Positions 1 through 8,897 of a stretch of 64,000 nt of DNA are shown piece after piece. The stretch is from DATHTS01 sp965219305 (GTDB lineage: Bacteria > Acidobacteriota > Blastocatellia > Pyrinomonadales > Pyrinomonadaceae), in the NCBI GenBank assembly GCA_965219305.1, contig OZ244725.1:2418001-2482000 (forward strand). Reading direction: 5' to 3'. The translations under genes and the position numbers were made by a program. Numbering within the stretch: position 1 is the first letter of the stretch; every line of letters begins with the position of its first letter. Below the pieces are notes generated by a model. It searched no databases, was not told where the DNA came from, and saw only the letters and a program-made list of their open reading frames with translations.

Positions 1-419
1 TTTTTCAGTTTAAAAGGTTCGCCTTTTTTGAAATCGAAAGATTCTTTGTATTCCGCGATGTCCACATCAATGTTATTGACCTTGAAATCTTCAAATGTAA
101 TAAAATCAACCGCCCCGCTCTGCCCGAAAATCGTCATCGCGCCGCCGAGTTCGAGCGTGATTCCCGTCAGACCGACACTGGCAATTTCCGGTTCGTCAAA
201 AACTACTTCGACTCCTAAATCTTCATCTGCGGAATTTTCCGCGCTTTTGCTTCCGATCGTGATGTCTGTCTTTTTGACTTTGTAACCGCGAATTTTGTCG
301 GGCAAATCTTCCTGCGCGTTTGCGGCAAAAGCGAAAAAACACAAAACGAACAATATTTTTATAAAACATCTTGCTCGTTTCGTGTTTTTGGAAATAATTT
401 TAACTTTTCGTCTAACCAT
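1..419 (-). CDS. secreted protein of unknown function (3' part outside window)
   Basis: The reading frame is open from an ATG at 417-419 to the left window edge (139 codons seen). That ATG sits inside the rsfS stop region (ATGGTTAG, 8-nt overlap), so translation is probably coupled to rsfS. After a basic stretch comes a hydrophobic segment ending FAANAQ, a plausible signal peptide with cleavage after NAQ; a start nearer the hydrophobic core is possible but has no ATG. The mature part starts EDLPDKIRGYKVKK and is rich in beta-type sequence with a Gly-Leu-Thr-Gly motif. I do not recognise the family. The protein is probably exported. Confidence 0.6.
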   Translation of the reverse strand, partial: MVRRKVKIISKNTKRARCFIKILFVLCFFAFAANAQEDLPDKIRGYKVKKTDITIGSKSAENSADEDLGVEVVFDEPEIASVGLTGITLELGGAMTIFGQSGAVDFITFEDFKVNNIDVDIAEYKESFDFKKGEPFKLK

Positions 420-858
420 TGCTCAGAAGTTCTTCCGGCAATTCGACCAATTTCGCATCGCGCCAGAGTCTTTGCAGATCGTAAGTTTCGCGGGCCTTTT
501 TCTCGAAAATATGAACGACGAAATCGCCGTAATCCATCAAAATCCAATCTGCTGTGCGATAGCCTTCGATGCGGAGCGCGCGGTCGCCCAATTTCTTTTT
601 GAGGTCTTCTTCGATGCCGTCGGCAATTGCCTGTGTCTGACGCTGGTTCGCGCCGCTGACAATTAAAAAGTATTCCGTGAAACTGGCGACTTGGCGCAGA
701 TCGAGCGCGTTTATGTCAAACGCTTTTTTCTCGCTTGCGGCTTGCAACGCGAGTTTTACATTTTCGTCCAAATCTGAAAAAGGAGTTCGCGCTTCGCTTA
801 CTTCAAGAGTCGCGGCAGCGGCTTCGTGTTGCAGGGATTTTTGTTGTGTTTCTTCCAT
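412..858 (-). CDS. rsfS: ribosomal silencing factor RsfS
   Basis: This is RsfS (Iojap/YbeB), which binds ribosomal protein uL14 and blocks subunit joining when nutrients are short. The 148-aa product has an extra ~30-aa N-terminal tail and then the family core: the SFTEYFLIVSGANQRQTQAIAD segment and the GYRTADWILMDYGDFVVHIF segment, both hallmarks of the fold. The ATG at 858 is followed by a continuous reading frame to TAG at 412. In many bacteria rsfS sits beside nadD; here the downstream neighbour is instead an overlapping secreted protein gene. Assignment is confident from the core motifs. Confidence 0.93.
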   Translation of the reverse strand: MEETQQKSLQHEAAAATLEVSEARTPFSDLDENVKLALQAASEKKAFDINALDLRQVASFTEYFLIVSGANQRQTQAIADGIEEDLKKKLGDRALRIEGYRTADWILMDYGDFVVHIFEKKARETYDLQRLWRDAKLVELPEELLSNG

Positions 859-918
859 AATTAAAAAGCAATTTTTTATATCTTAATTTAATTTGCCGGA
901 TTTTGCTAATTTATTAGC

Positions 919-1012
919 AGTAGTCAGAAGTCAGTAGTCAGTTGTCAGTTGTGAATAACTGATGAATTAGCGTTCGAAATAGGAAAATTCTGACTACTGA
1001 CTTCTGACTACT
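919..1012. repeat. intergenic palindrome built from AGTCAG units
   Basis: Two perfect 23-bp arms (919-941 and 990-1012) flank a 48-bp loop. Each arm is itself made of degenerate AGTAGTCAG/AAGTCAG units. It lies between the rsfS promoter side and the 3' end of the DUF427 gene, so it may act as a terminator-like hairpin, but there is no U-tract. Similar short-word palindromes occur elsewhere in the window. Confidence 0.8.
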
Positions 1013-1024
1013 GACTACTTTCTT

Positions 1025-1513
1025 TCACCAACCCCAAGTTCCTGCGCCGCCTTTAAATGGTCCGACAATATCCGAAGTTATCCAACCGCCGTAAAAATCG
1101 CCTTCCTGAGTTTCGACGAGTTCATCATTAACATAACAAGCGTCCATTTTCGACGCATAAAACGCCGGATAATTTTCGATCTCTTTGAAATTCACCGTCG
1201 GATTTTTATAAAACCAAGCCGCATTTTCGACGCGCTTGTCGCCGACCTGCAAATTATAATACGAAGCGCGACCTTTCCATTCGCAAAAACTGGAATTTAC
1301 CGCTTCGCTCAAAAATTCCGTCCGCACATCTTCCGGCGGAAAATAATAAACCGGCGGGTGAGATGTTTCCAAAACTCTGTAAGCGCGATTCGTTTCCGCG
1401 ATGATTTCGCCGTTAAATATGATTTTGAGATTTTTGTTCGTGCGTTCGAGACGCGGCGGACGCGGATAATCCCAGACCGATTCCTGTCCCGTTTTCGGCT
1501 TGATTCTTTTCAT
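1025..1513 (-). CDS. DUF427 domain protein
   Basis: The 162-aa product contains the DUF427 signature: the SVWDYPRPP opening, the NGEIIAETNRAYRVLETSHPPVYYFPPEDV strand-rich segment, the FCEWKGRASYY motif and the YPAFYASKMDACYV segment near the end. DUF427 proteins are small beta-rich soluble proteins with no established biochemical role. It is a single-gene unit on the minus strand, divergent from the inositol phosphate synthase gene, and the two share the 1514-1673 upstream region. The ATG at 1513 is the first in frame. Family call is firm; function is unknown. Confidence 0.88.
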   Translation of the reverse strand: MKRIKPKTGQESVWDYPRPPRLERTNKNLKIIFNGEIIAETNRAYRVLETSHPPVYYFPPEDVRTEFLSEAVNSSFCEWKGRASYYNLQVGDKRVENAAWFYKNPTVNFKEIENYPAFYASKMDACYVNDELVETQEGDFYGGWITSDIVGPFKGGAGTWGW

Positions 1514-1617
1514 AATTATAAAGATTTTCCGACGAAGTTACGCTAAATTGCAAATCTGTATATTTTTTGAATTTGAAATTACTTATGTTATTTGAGTATT
1601 TTTCCTCTTTTAAAGAT

Positions 1618-1646
1618 TTGCCTTAACATTTTTGTAAAGTTATCAT
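1618..1646 (+). promoter_or_regulatory. predicted sigma70 promoter of ino1
   Basis: TTGCCT (1618-1623), a 17-bp spacer and TATCAT (1641-1646) lie 27 bp before the ino1 ATG. A GGGAA purine stretch at 1663-1667 could serve as the ribosome binding site. Prediction from consensus only. Confidence 0.45.
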
Positions 1647-1673
1647 TTCACTTTTACTTAACGGGAACAATCA

Positions 1674-2996
1674 ATGGCAGAAAAAGGAATAAACATCGAA
1701 CCGGCAAACGGGAAACTAGGAATTTTACTTGTCGGTCTGGGCGCGGTCAGCACGACGTTCGTCGCAGGCGTTGAAGCGATTCGCAAAGGAAACGCCGAAC
1801 CGATCGGCAGTTTGACGCAGATGGGAACGATTCGTCTTGGAAAACGCACGGAAAATCGTGTGCCGAAAATAAAGGATTTCGTGCCGCTGGCGGGTTTGGA
1901 CGACGTGGTTTTCGGCGCGTGGGATATTTTTCCCGATTCGGCTTATGAAGCGGCATTGCACGCCGGAGTTTTGGAAAAATCTCTCGTCGAAGATTTGCGC
2001 GAACAACTCGATTCGCTGAAACCGATGGCGGCGGTTTTCGATCAAAATTACGTCAAGCGTCTGAACGGCACGAACGTCAAGGACGGCACGAACAAAATGG
2101 AACTTGCTGAAAAATTGATGGCGGACATCGCCAAGTTCAAACAAGAAAAAGAATGCGAAAGACTTGTTATCGTCTGGGCGGCTTCGACGGAAGTTTTTCT
2201 CCAGCAGACGGATGTTCACACATCAATCGAAAAATTTGAAAAGGCGATGTATGACAACGATCCGGCGATCGCGCCTTCGATGATCTACGCTTACGCGGCG
2301 ATAAAATCCGGCGTTCCGTTCGCCAACGGTGCGCCGAATTTGACGGTTGATATTCCCGCTTTGACGAAACTTGCCGAAGACGAAGGCGTGCCGATCTGCG
2401 GCAAAGATTTTAAGACCGGACAGACTTTGATGAAAACGATTCTCGCACCGGGTTTGAAAGCGCGAATGCTCGGACTTGCGGGTTGGTATTCGACGAATAT
2501 TTTGGGAAACCGCGATGGCGAGGTTTTGGACGATCCCGAATCTTTCAGAACGAAGGAAGAATCGAAACTCTCGGTTCTCGACACGATCTTGCAGCCGGAA
2601 GTTTATCCCGAACTTTACAAAGATTTTTCGCACGTCGTCCGCATTAATTATTATCCGCCGCGCGGTGATAATAAGGAAGGCTGGGACGCGATTGATATTT
2701 TCGGCTGGCTCGGTTATCCGATGCAGATAAAAATTGATTTTCTCTGTCGAGATTCGATCTTAGCCGCACCGCTTTGTTTGGATTTGGCGTTGTTTTTAGA
2801 CCTCGCAAAACGCGCCGGAATGGGCGGCGTTCAGGAATGGCTGTCGTTTTATTTCAAAGCACCGCAGACCGCGCCCGAACTTTATCCCGAACACGACCTT
2901 TTTATTCAGCACAAAAAATTGAAAAACACGTTGCGTTATATGATGGGCGAAGATTTGATTACGCATCTCGGTTTGGAATATTACGAGGAAGATTGA
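1674..2996 (+). CDS. ino1: inositol-3-phosphate synthase
   Basis: This enzyme converts glucose 6-phosphate to 1L-myo-inositol 1-phosphate with bound NAD+, the first step toward inositol lipids or inositol-based solutes. The 440-aa product begins with a Rossmann NAD motif (GILLVGLGAVSTTFVAG, residues ~12-28) and carries family blocks such as GVPFANGAPN, the GKDFKTGQT active-site block and the later NYYPPRGDNKEGWD/DFLCRDSILAAPLCLDLA blocks, in the expected order and at the length typical of bacterial members. It stands alone on the plus strand with its own predicted promoter. An IS4-family copy was later inserted 65 bp downstream. Confidence 0.95.
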   Translation: MAEKGINIEPANGKLGILLVGLGAVSTTFVAGVEAIRKGNAEPIGSLTQMGTIRLGKRTENRVPKIKDFVPLAGLDDVVFGAWDIFPDSAYEAALHAGVLEKSLVEDLREQLDSLKPMAAVFDQNYVKRLNGTNVKDGTNKMELAEKLMADIAKFKQEKECERLVIVWAASTEVFLQQTDVHTSIEKFEKAMYDNDPAIAPSMIYAYAAIKSGVPFANGAPNLTVDIPALTKLAEDEGVPICGKDFKTGQTLMKTILAPGLKARMLGLAGWYSTNILGNRDGEVLDDPESFRTKEESKLSVLDTILQPEVYPELYKDFSHVVRINYYPPRGDNKEGWDAIDIFGWLGYPMQIKIDFLCRDSILAAPLCLDLALFLDLAKRAGMGGVQEWLSFYFKAPQTAPELYPEHDLFIQHKKLKNTLRYMMGEDLITHLGLEYYEED

Positions 2997-3061
2997 AGGC
3001 AAAAGTAAAAAGGTAAAAATAATATAGTGTGAACGACTTTGGAATTTTCGGCATCAATTAG

Positions 3062-4238
3062 CTCTGTACGGGACAAAACGACATAAGTTAGCTGTTGTCA
3101 GCATCTTAGAATTGCAAAGATATTTACTCTCGAATATCTCTTTAGTTCAAATAACACCTCTTGGATTATTTCACATCCTAATCTGAAAAGACTTGTTTGC
3201 GCTCTCCCGTTCTTTTTTATTTCAATCGAGTTGACGGCGTTTTCCGCTTCCCCTGTTTTGATCGCCCACGCCACTGCTAACGCCAATACTCCGAATAACT
3301 TATCTATCTTCTCCACTTTCGTCAGATGCGTTTTTTCGATCTCGAATCCGCGACTCTTTAAGTTCTGAAACAATGTTTCTATCGCCCATCTCCGCTTGTA
3401 TTCCGACAGGATTTTCTCACTCGCTTCAGACGAAATGACAATCACACTTTCCTGAGAGTCTTTTCCTCTTTTCACCTCGACCGATACCTTGACTCCGGCG
3501 TATCTCCTCGCCCGTCGCAAACGGTAACTCTCGCCGATCTTCAATGTTCGTAACAATTTCCCGCATCTCATCGGCTTCCCGCTTTTGTTGGTAATCGTCA
3601 TCGAAGCTTTTATCCGCAGACGAAACGGGACTTTTTCCTTGTCCAGATATTTGACCAATTCATATCCGTCAAACTCACGGTCACCACTCAAGTATTCGAT
3701 GTTTTTGATGCCGAATACTTTGATATAACGCCCGATTATCTGTTTCTTTTCCGCTAATACGGAGTTGCCTTTGCGCGAGAGCGTTATCCAAAATAACGGT
3801 ATCGAAGTGTTTCCAACCACGATTGATAACGTCAAAATGTTGACCCATATCAAGCCGTATTTCCACTCGGTGCGATCCAACGCCAAAACATACTTACCTT
3901 TCGGTTTGATGATCGCAATAATCAACTCGGCAAAAATGTCGAAATCAATCTCAGCCAACTGAAAAAAGCGTTTTAACCGCCGATATTTTGAATCCTTCTT
4001 AGCCGATAAGTCTAAAACATTGGCTAATCTTGCCAAATTTGTAGTGTTCTGTTGAATAATGGCGATCAGCAAAGCCGCCGCCAACTCGACGCGACGCTTA
4101 TCTAATGGTAAATTTGCTCGTAATGCTGCAAAGCATTCGGATGTGTTTTTTTCATATGCTGAGGGCTAATTTAGCTCAAAACACATCCGTTATCTATTTT
4201 CAAATATCTTTTTAACTTTGTTTTTGTCCCGTGCAGAG
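3062..4238 (-). mobile_element. IS4-family insertion sequence, copy 1
   Basis: The element is 1177 bp, bounded by near-identical inverted ends (CTCTGTACGGGACAAAA and, from the other side, CTCTGCACGGGACAAAA). It is flanked by a perfect 9-bp target duplication ATCAATTAG at 3053-3061 and 4239-4247. The transposase lies on the minus strand. The insertion point is 14 bp upstream of the ATG of the secreted protein gene at 4253, so that gene has been cut off from its original leader. Confidence 0.96.
3098..4084 (-). CDS. IS4-family transposase, copy 1
   Basis: The 328-aa DDE transposase has D70 in LALDRTEWK, D135 in LSGDREFDG and the IS4-family YREK signature Y229-x2-R232-x3-E236-x6-K243. Its translated product is identical to those of the copies at 16777-17763 and 28761-29747. 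The frame begins at TTG; the same frame is open further upstream (to 4168) without a better start codon. A 17-codon ATG-initiated frame just upstream, ending at a TAG, reads like the expected N-terminus (MKKTHPNALQHYEQ) in a different frame, so the true start or a frameshift is uncertain. The element is likely active or recently active, given three identical products. Confidence 0.93.
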   Translation of the reverse strand: MAAALLIAIIQQNTTNLARLANVLDLSAKKDSKYRRLKRFFQLAEIDFDIFAELIIAIIKPKGKYVLALDRTEWKYGLIWVNILTLSIVVGNTSIPLFWITLSRKGNSVLAEKKQIIGRYIKVFGIKNIEYLSGDREFDGYELVKYLDKEKVPFRLRIKASMTITNKSGKPMRCGKLLRTLKIGESYRLRRARRYAGVKVSVEVKRGKDSQESVIVISSEASEKILSEYKRRWAIETLFQNLKSRGFEIEKTHLTKVEKIDKLFGVLALAVAWAIKTGEAENAVNSIEIKKNGRAQTSLFRLGCEIIQEVLFELKRYSRVNIFAILRC

Positions 4239-4252
4239 ATCAATTAGAAGCA

Positions 4253-4954
4253 ATGAAAAAAATTCTAACCGCATTTTTCTCGATAATTTTATTTTCCGCT
4301 TTCGCGCAGGCGCAGACGGCTGAAGTAAAAATGTCGCTCAACGAGCAGTTTTTCGACGTGCTTTTAGATTCGATTTTCAAAAATTCCGCCGCGCCCGAAT
4401 TCCCTCTCGCGGAAAACAAAATCGAAAACGAGAATCAAAACACTAAACTTTTAACTCCGAATTTAACTCCGAATTATTTAAAAGTTTCAAATCCGACTGA
4501 AAACGTCGGCTGCCCGGAAACGATTCGTCTGCTCAGAGAGATTGACGGTGTAAATACTGCCGTGCGTTTTCGTCAGGGAAAAATTTACGTTCCGCTCGCG
4601 TTTACGGGAAATTACAATCCGCCGCTAATCGGTTGTATCGGTTTTTCCGGTTGGGCGGAAACGAATATTGTTTTATCGTTCGATAAAAATAAACAAGCAC
4701 TGATCGGAACAGCACAGGTTTTAAATGTAAATTTGAGCGGCACGGGCGGAATCGGCAGCAGTCTTTTAACACGCCTTGTGCAAAGCTCGATTGATAATAA
4801 GATAAACCCGATTGAAATTATCAAAATGGACAAAATTTCGTTCAACGTCCCGATTCAAAATGCCGGAAATTTGAATATGAAAGCCGTCGGAATTCGCCCT
4901 CAGATCGGCGACGGCGTGTTGGATATTTACGTTTCTTACCAATTTTCAAAATAA
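4253..4954 (+). CDS. secreted protein of unknown function
   Basis: The 233-aa product opens with a clear signal peptide (MKKILTAFFSIILFSAFAQAQ, cleavage after AQA) and continues as a soluble protein with two Cys (in NVGCPET and IGCIGFSG) that could form a disulphide. The middle has a beta-rich segment GKIYVPLAFTGNYNPP and a C-terminal ISFNVPIQNAG region. I do not recognise a family. The start is fixed by the signal peptide. Because IS copy 1 landed 14 bp before this ATG, expression now depends on sequences at the IS end or on a fortuitous promoter. Confidence 0.75.
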   Translation: MKKILTAFFSIILFSAFAQAQTAEVKMSLNEQFFDVLLDSIFKNSAAPEFPLAENKIENENQNTKLLTPNLTPNYLKVSNPTENVGCPETIRLLREIDGVNTAVRFRQGKIYVPLAFTGNYNPPLIGCIGFSGWAETNIVLSFDKNKQALIGTAQVLNVNLSGTGGIGSSLLTRLVQSSIDNKINPIEIIKMDKISFNVPIQNAGNLNMKAVGIRPQIGDGVLDIYVSYQFSK

Positions 4955-5143
4955 GCCGTTTTTTTGTAATAAAAAGGCGTTCTTCAAAGTAAGATTTTCA
5001 AAATACTTTCCCGCAAACTTACACGATACCGTGTCCTGCAATAAACCATATCGTTTAATGCCCGTCTTTATTGCCTTTTAACAAGGCGCGGAACGATTTT
5101 TGCTTTTCTGATAATAATAGTGAATTTAAGGAGAAGTAAAACG

Positions 5144-6274
5144 ATGAAAAATATCAGACAGACAGTTTTTTTTCTGCTGATCGGTTTTCTGGTTTTTGCA
5201 GGTTTGAGCGATGCGGCATACGGTCAGAGAAACGACCGTTCGAGACGCGGAAGATCGCAAAGAGTTGACCAAAAGCAGAATAACGATAAAGCTGAAAGAA
5301 CAGGAAAACAAACGGATGATCAAAATCGGGCGCAACCACAGCGTCAGCGTCAAAGAGGAAACCGGACTGTTCAGCAGCAATCGCAACAGACGACAAATCA
5401 GCGTGCGGCGCAGCAACGTCAGGTTCAAGCAGAACGCCAACGTCAGCAGCGCGAACGAAATCAGCAGATACAGCGTCAATCCCAGATCGAACGCCAGCAA
5501 CGCGATCAACGCCAGCGAATTAACGCTCAAAAACAAGCTGAACAACAACGTCGCCAACGCGAAGAAGTAAACCGTCGTAAAGCCGAGCAAAACCGGCGCA
5601 ATGAACAGACCGGACGCGAACGCGAACGTCAGATGCAAAACAGCCGTAATGATAACCGAAACAGGCGTTATGATTCGCGCAGTAACAGAAATTATAAAAC
5701 TTACAATCGCGGGCAACAGCGAACATTGCAACAACAACGTCTTAACGCTTACCGCCAACAGGAAAAATGGCAGCAAAAGCAATATGAAAGACGTTTGCGC
5801 GAGATTCGCAAAAACCGCCGTTATCAGGCGCGTGTTCGTTATCAGCAAAGATATTACGAACAATTGCAGCGCGACCGTCAGCGTCTGCAAAATGCGCGTT
5901 ATTATGACAATTTGAGAGATGATTACCGTTATCGCAGAGGCGGAAATTATTACTACACAAGTCAATACGGCGCACAGATGTTGCAAGAAGCTGTAAATAA
6001 CGGTTACGAAGAAGGTTATTACGCCGGACAAGCCGACCGCGAAGACGGTTGGAGATTCGATTATCGAAATAATTACGCTTATCAGGATGCAACTTACGGT
6101 TACGACGGCTACTATGTCTCGCTCGGCGAATACCAAAATTATTTTCAGGAAGGTTTTCGGCGCGGTTACGAAGACGGTTATTACAGCCGCAATCAATACG
6201 GCAGATACGATAACGGCAGGCAAAGTTTGCTCGGAACTATTTTGAGCGGAATTTTGAGTTTTATTGTAAATTAA
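5144..6274 (+). CDS. secreted Gln/Arg-rich low-complexity protein
   Basis: The start is the ATG at 5144, preceded by AAGGAG at 5128-5133 with ten bases of spacing; the frame is open earlier but without such a site. The 376-aa product has a signal peptide (MKNIRQTVFFLLIGFLVFAG..AAYG), then ~220 residues dominated by Gln, Arg, Asn and Glu (RQRQQRERNQQIQ-like), strongly basic and probably disordered or helical. The C-terminal ~110 residues differ: Tyr/Gly-rich repeats of the kind NGYEEGYYAGQADR and EGFRRGYEDGYYSR, and a final hydrophobic segment LLGTILSGILSFIV. A periplasmic or surface role is likely; the molecular function is unknown. Confidence 0.8.
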   Translation: MKNIRQTVFFLLIGFLVFAGLSDAAYGQRNDRSRRGRSQRVDQKQNNDKAERTGKQTDDQNRAQPQRQRQRGNRTVQQQSQQTTNQRAAQQRQVQAERQRQQRERNQQIQRQSQIERQQRDQRQRINAQKQAEQQRRQREEVNRRKAEQNRRNEQTGRERERQMQNSRNDNRNRRYDSRSNRNYKTYNRGQQRTLQQQRLNAYRQQEKWQQKQYERRLREIRKNRRYQARVRYQQRYYEQLQRDRQRLQNARYYDNLRDDYRYRRGGNYYYTSQYGAQMLQEAVNNGYEEGYYAGQADREDGWRFDYRNNYAYQDATYGYDGYYVSLGEYQNYFQEGFRRGYEDGYYSRNQYGRYDNGRQSLLGTILSGILSFIVN

Positions 6275-6444
6275 ACTCAAAACTGATTTACGAATAATTC
6301 GGGAACGGAAGATATTTTCCGTTCCTATTTTTAAATTACTCTCGACTCAATATAAATTCTGCATTCTTGTTCACGGTTAATAATTGATAAATAATATCCG
6401 ATAGTTGATAATTCGTCGTAGCATCTTCAACTATTGAAATTAAT

Positions 6445-7977
6445 TTGAAAGCCGAACGAACAATAGAAAAAGGTAACGATTTGCACCATTTGTGCGAGAC
6501 GAACCGCGTCCCGCGTTGGGTGATGCCGTCGGTTAAAGCGGTGATCTTTCTGCTTGATGCAGGGTTGGCGATTGCGTGTTTTACGCTCGCTTTCAAGTGG
6601 CGCGAGGGTGACGCGATTTTAATGAATACGGCGTGGTCGTGGTCGGAAGCATTTGCGCCGTATGTCGGGATTTTGCTTTTCGTCGTTCCGGTGCGGCTTT
6701 TTATGCTCGTTTACCAACGGATTTTCCGCTTGCAGGGCGCGTTTTCATATATCGCCGAATTTATCAAGATTTTCAAAGCCGTCAGCATCGGTTCGCTTTT
6801 ATTAATTGCATTCACTTTCCTGTTTCGCGGCGGCTACGCATTTCGTGATTTTTCCTATTCACGCGGCGTTTTCCTGCTCGATTTTATTTTTGCACTGGCG
6901 GCGTTTTCAGCCTTTCATCTCGGTTTGCGTTATCTGCAAGCCGTTATCCGGCGCAAAGATATAAACTTGATCCCGACGCTGATCGTCGGCACAAACGTCG
7001 AAGCCGAACAGACGATCAAAGAATTAAAAGCGCGTCCCGATCTCGGTTATCGAATTGTTGGCGTGATCGAAAACAATTCCGGCAAGTCCGGGCAGTTTTC
7101 CGGCGTTCCGCTGGTTGGAAATATCAATGATATGTCGGAAGTCGTCGGCGCACTCGGCATACAGGAAGTTATCATCACCGATACGGAAATTCCGAGTGAT
7201 GTTTTATTTGAAGTAATGATGAATGTCGGACGCAGCCGTCGCGTCGAATTTCGTTTTGCGCCGAATCTTTTCAATGTTCTGCCGCAGAAAACGAGCGTCG
7301 AACAGATCGGAGTTTTGCCGATGGTCAGACTTTTCCGCGAACCGCTTTCCGATATTGAACGTCTGGTAAAACGAACTTCGGACATTATAATTTCCGCCGT
7401 TTCTCTTATCGTTTTATCACCGTTTTTACTGATTGTCAGCTTTTTAATCAAATTCGATTCAAGCGGAAAAGTCTTATTCAAACAAGAGCGCGTCGGAATG
7501 GACGGGCGAAAATTTCTCTGTTACAAATTTCGCACGATGAAATCCGATTCAGACGAAAACTTACACCGCGAAGCGTATCGAAAAAATATCGAAGGTCTTG
7601 AAGAAGCCAACGCCGGAGACGAACAAAATCCCGTTTTCGGCAAGGTCAAAAACGATCCGCGTGTTACAAAAAGCGGAAAATTCCTGCGCCGTTCGAGCTT
7701 CGACGAACTGCCGCAGCTTTTTAATGTTTTATTCGGCGATATGAGCGTCGTTGGTCCGCGTCCGCCGATTCCTTACGAGGTTGAAGAATACAAGATTCAC
7801 CAGCGCAAAAGATTGGATATGAAACCCGGAATAACTGGACTTTGGCAGGTTTCGGGGAGAAATCGCCTAACATTTGAAGAAATGGTTAGAATTGATCTTT
7901 TTTATATCGAAAACTGGTCTCTGTGGCTTGATCTGAAAATTATTCTGCTGACGTTTCCGGCGATCTTAAAAGGATAA
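6445..7977 (+). CDS. polyprenyl glycosylphosphotransferase (exopolysaccharide initiating sugar transferase)
   Basis: The enzyme transfers a hexose 1-phosphate to undecaprenyl phosphate, priming an exopolysaccharide or O-antigen repeat unit at the inner membrane. The 510-aa product has four or five N-terminal membrane segments (residues ~28-175), a CoA_binding_3-type Rossmann domain (TLIVGTNVEAEQTIKEL onwards) and a C-terminal sugar transferase domain from ~310 with SDIIISAVSLIVLSPFLLIV, KFRTMKSD, RRSSFDELPQLFNVL, SVVGPRP and KPGITGLWQVSGRN motifs. The start used is TTG at 6445; a later GTG/ATG before PSVKAV is an alternative. No other polysaccharide genes adjoin it. Confidence 0.93.
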   Translation: MKAERTIEKGNDLHHLCETNRVPRWVMPSVKAVIFLLDAGLAIACFTLAFKWREGDAILMNTAWSWSEAFAPYVGILLFVVPVRLFMLVYQRIFRLQGAFSYIAEFIKIFKAVSIGSLLLIAFTFLFRGGYAFRDFSYSRGVFLLDFIFALAAFSAFHLGLRYLQAVIRRKDINLIPTLIVGTNVEAEQTIKELKARPDLGYRIVGVIENNSGKSGQFSGVPLVGNINDMSEVVGALGIQEVIITDTEIPSDVLFEVMMNVGRSRRVEFRFAPNLFNVLPQKTSVEQIGVLPMVRLFREPLSDIERLVKRTSDIIISAVSLIVLSPFLLIVSFLIKFDSSGKVLFKQERVGMDGRKFLCYKFRTMKSDSDENLHREAYRKNIEGLEEANAGDEQNPVFGKVKNDPRVTKSGKFLRRSSFDELPQLFNVLFGDMSVVGPRPPIPYEVEEYKIHQRKRLDMKPGITGLWQVSGRNRLTFEEMVRIDLFYIENWSLWLDLKIILLTFPAILKG

Positions 7978-7983
7978 AAAACT

Positions 7984-8700
7984 TCAATTATTCTTTACTT
8001 CCGGGTTTCCGGCTTTCGTGTCCGCTTCGCTTTTTACAACTTCGCACGGAAAAACCGTCGCTTTTTTTATTCGCACCGGATTTTCGGGTTTTTCGTTTTC
8101 GACCTTCATTTTGTTAATTTCTTCGACCGTTTCCATTCCCTTCGTAACGCGCCCGAACGCGGCGAATTTACCGTCTAAAGTGCTTGCTTCTCTGAGCAAA
8201 ATAAAAAAACTCGTAGTCGCCGAATTCGGTTCGTCAGAACGCGCCATCGAGAGAATTCCGCGCTCGTGTTTGACAGCGTTCGGCTCGTCGGCAATCGTCC
8301 TTTGAGCCCGCCATTTCATTGCGTCTGAGAGTTTCTCATTCGAATAAAGATTGCCGCCCTGAATGACAAAACCGGGAACGACGCGGCTAAAAGTCGTTTC
8401 GTTAAACGCGCCGATTGCCGTTAAATTCAAAAAATTCCGCACGGTTTCCGGCGCAACTTCGGCAAACATCTCGAGTTCGATACTTCCCTTTTCCGTTTCA
8501 AAACGAACGCATTTTCCTGACATCACCTTGGCATCAATATTATCGAACGGCTCTTTTTTCGCTTCGTCCGCCGGACGCGCGTTTGCTTTCTTCCCGGCTG
8601 CCGGAGTTGCTTCAGGTTTTCCCTTCGGCATTTCATTCTGCGCGTTGACCGCAATCGCCGCAAACAAACAAACCGTCATTAAAATAAATGTTTTCAGCAT
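7984..8700 (-). CDS. periplasmic cyclophilin-type peptidyl-prolyl isomerase
   Basis: The product is a 238-aa exported cyclophilin that accelerates Xaa-Pro isomerisation. A signal peptide (MLKTFILMTVCLFAAIAVNAQ) precedes a charged linker and a cyclophilin domain with ETEKGSIELEMFAEVAPETVRNF, FSRVVPGFVIQGGN, and LSMARSDEPNSATTSFFILL, containing the usual catalytic Arg (FSRV) and substrate-binding Phe/Gln positions. I chose the ATG at 8700 because it starts the signal peptide directly; an in-frame ATG at 8712 adds four residues. A tRNA-Phe gene and its terminator lie just upstream on the same strand. Confidence 0.9.
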   Translation of the reverse strand: MLKTFILMTVCLFAAIAVNAQNEMPKGKPEATPAAGKKANARPADEAKKEPFDNIDAKVMSGKCVRFETEKGSIELEMFAEVAPETVRNFLNLTAIGAFNETTFSRVVPGFVIQGGNLYSNEKLSDAMKWRAQRTIADEPNAVKHERGILSMARSDEPNSATTSFFILLREASTLDGKFAAFGRVTKGMETVEEINKMKVENEKPENPVRIKKATVFPCEVVKSEADTKAGNPEVKNN

Positions 8701-8780
8701 TTCATTTCTCATCGTTTTATATTTTCTATATTTTTTTGCGCTTGTAAAATTTTTAAATTCCAAATAAAAATTTTAGAAAC

Positions 8781-8806
8781 AAAAAAAGACTGCACGGTTG
8801 CAGTCT
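8781..8806 (-). terminator. terminator behind tRNA-Phe
   Basis: On the minus strand GACTGCA-ACCG-TGCAGTC is followed by a run of seven U. It sits 16 bp after the tRNA 3' end and before the cyclophilin gene. Confidence 0.85.
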
Positions 8807-8821
8807 TAAATTTATAAATAA

Positions 8822-8897
<76 letters not shown>

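Noticed and set aside
5126..6280. A 384-codon open frame on the minus strand opposite the Gln/Arg-rich gene
   Set aside because: It mirrors the biased CAG/CGT/GAA composition of the plus-strand gene, which leaves few antisense stops. It has no ribosome binding site and a hydrophobic sequence without a recognisable fold, while the plus-strand gene has a signal peptide and good RBS.
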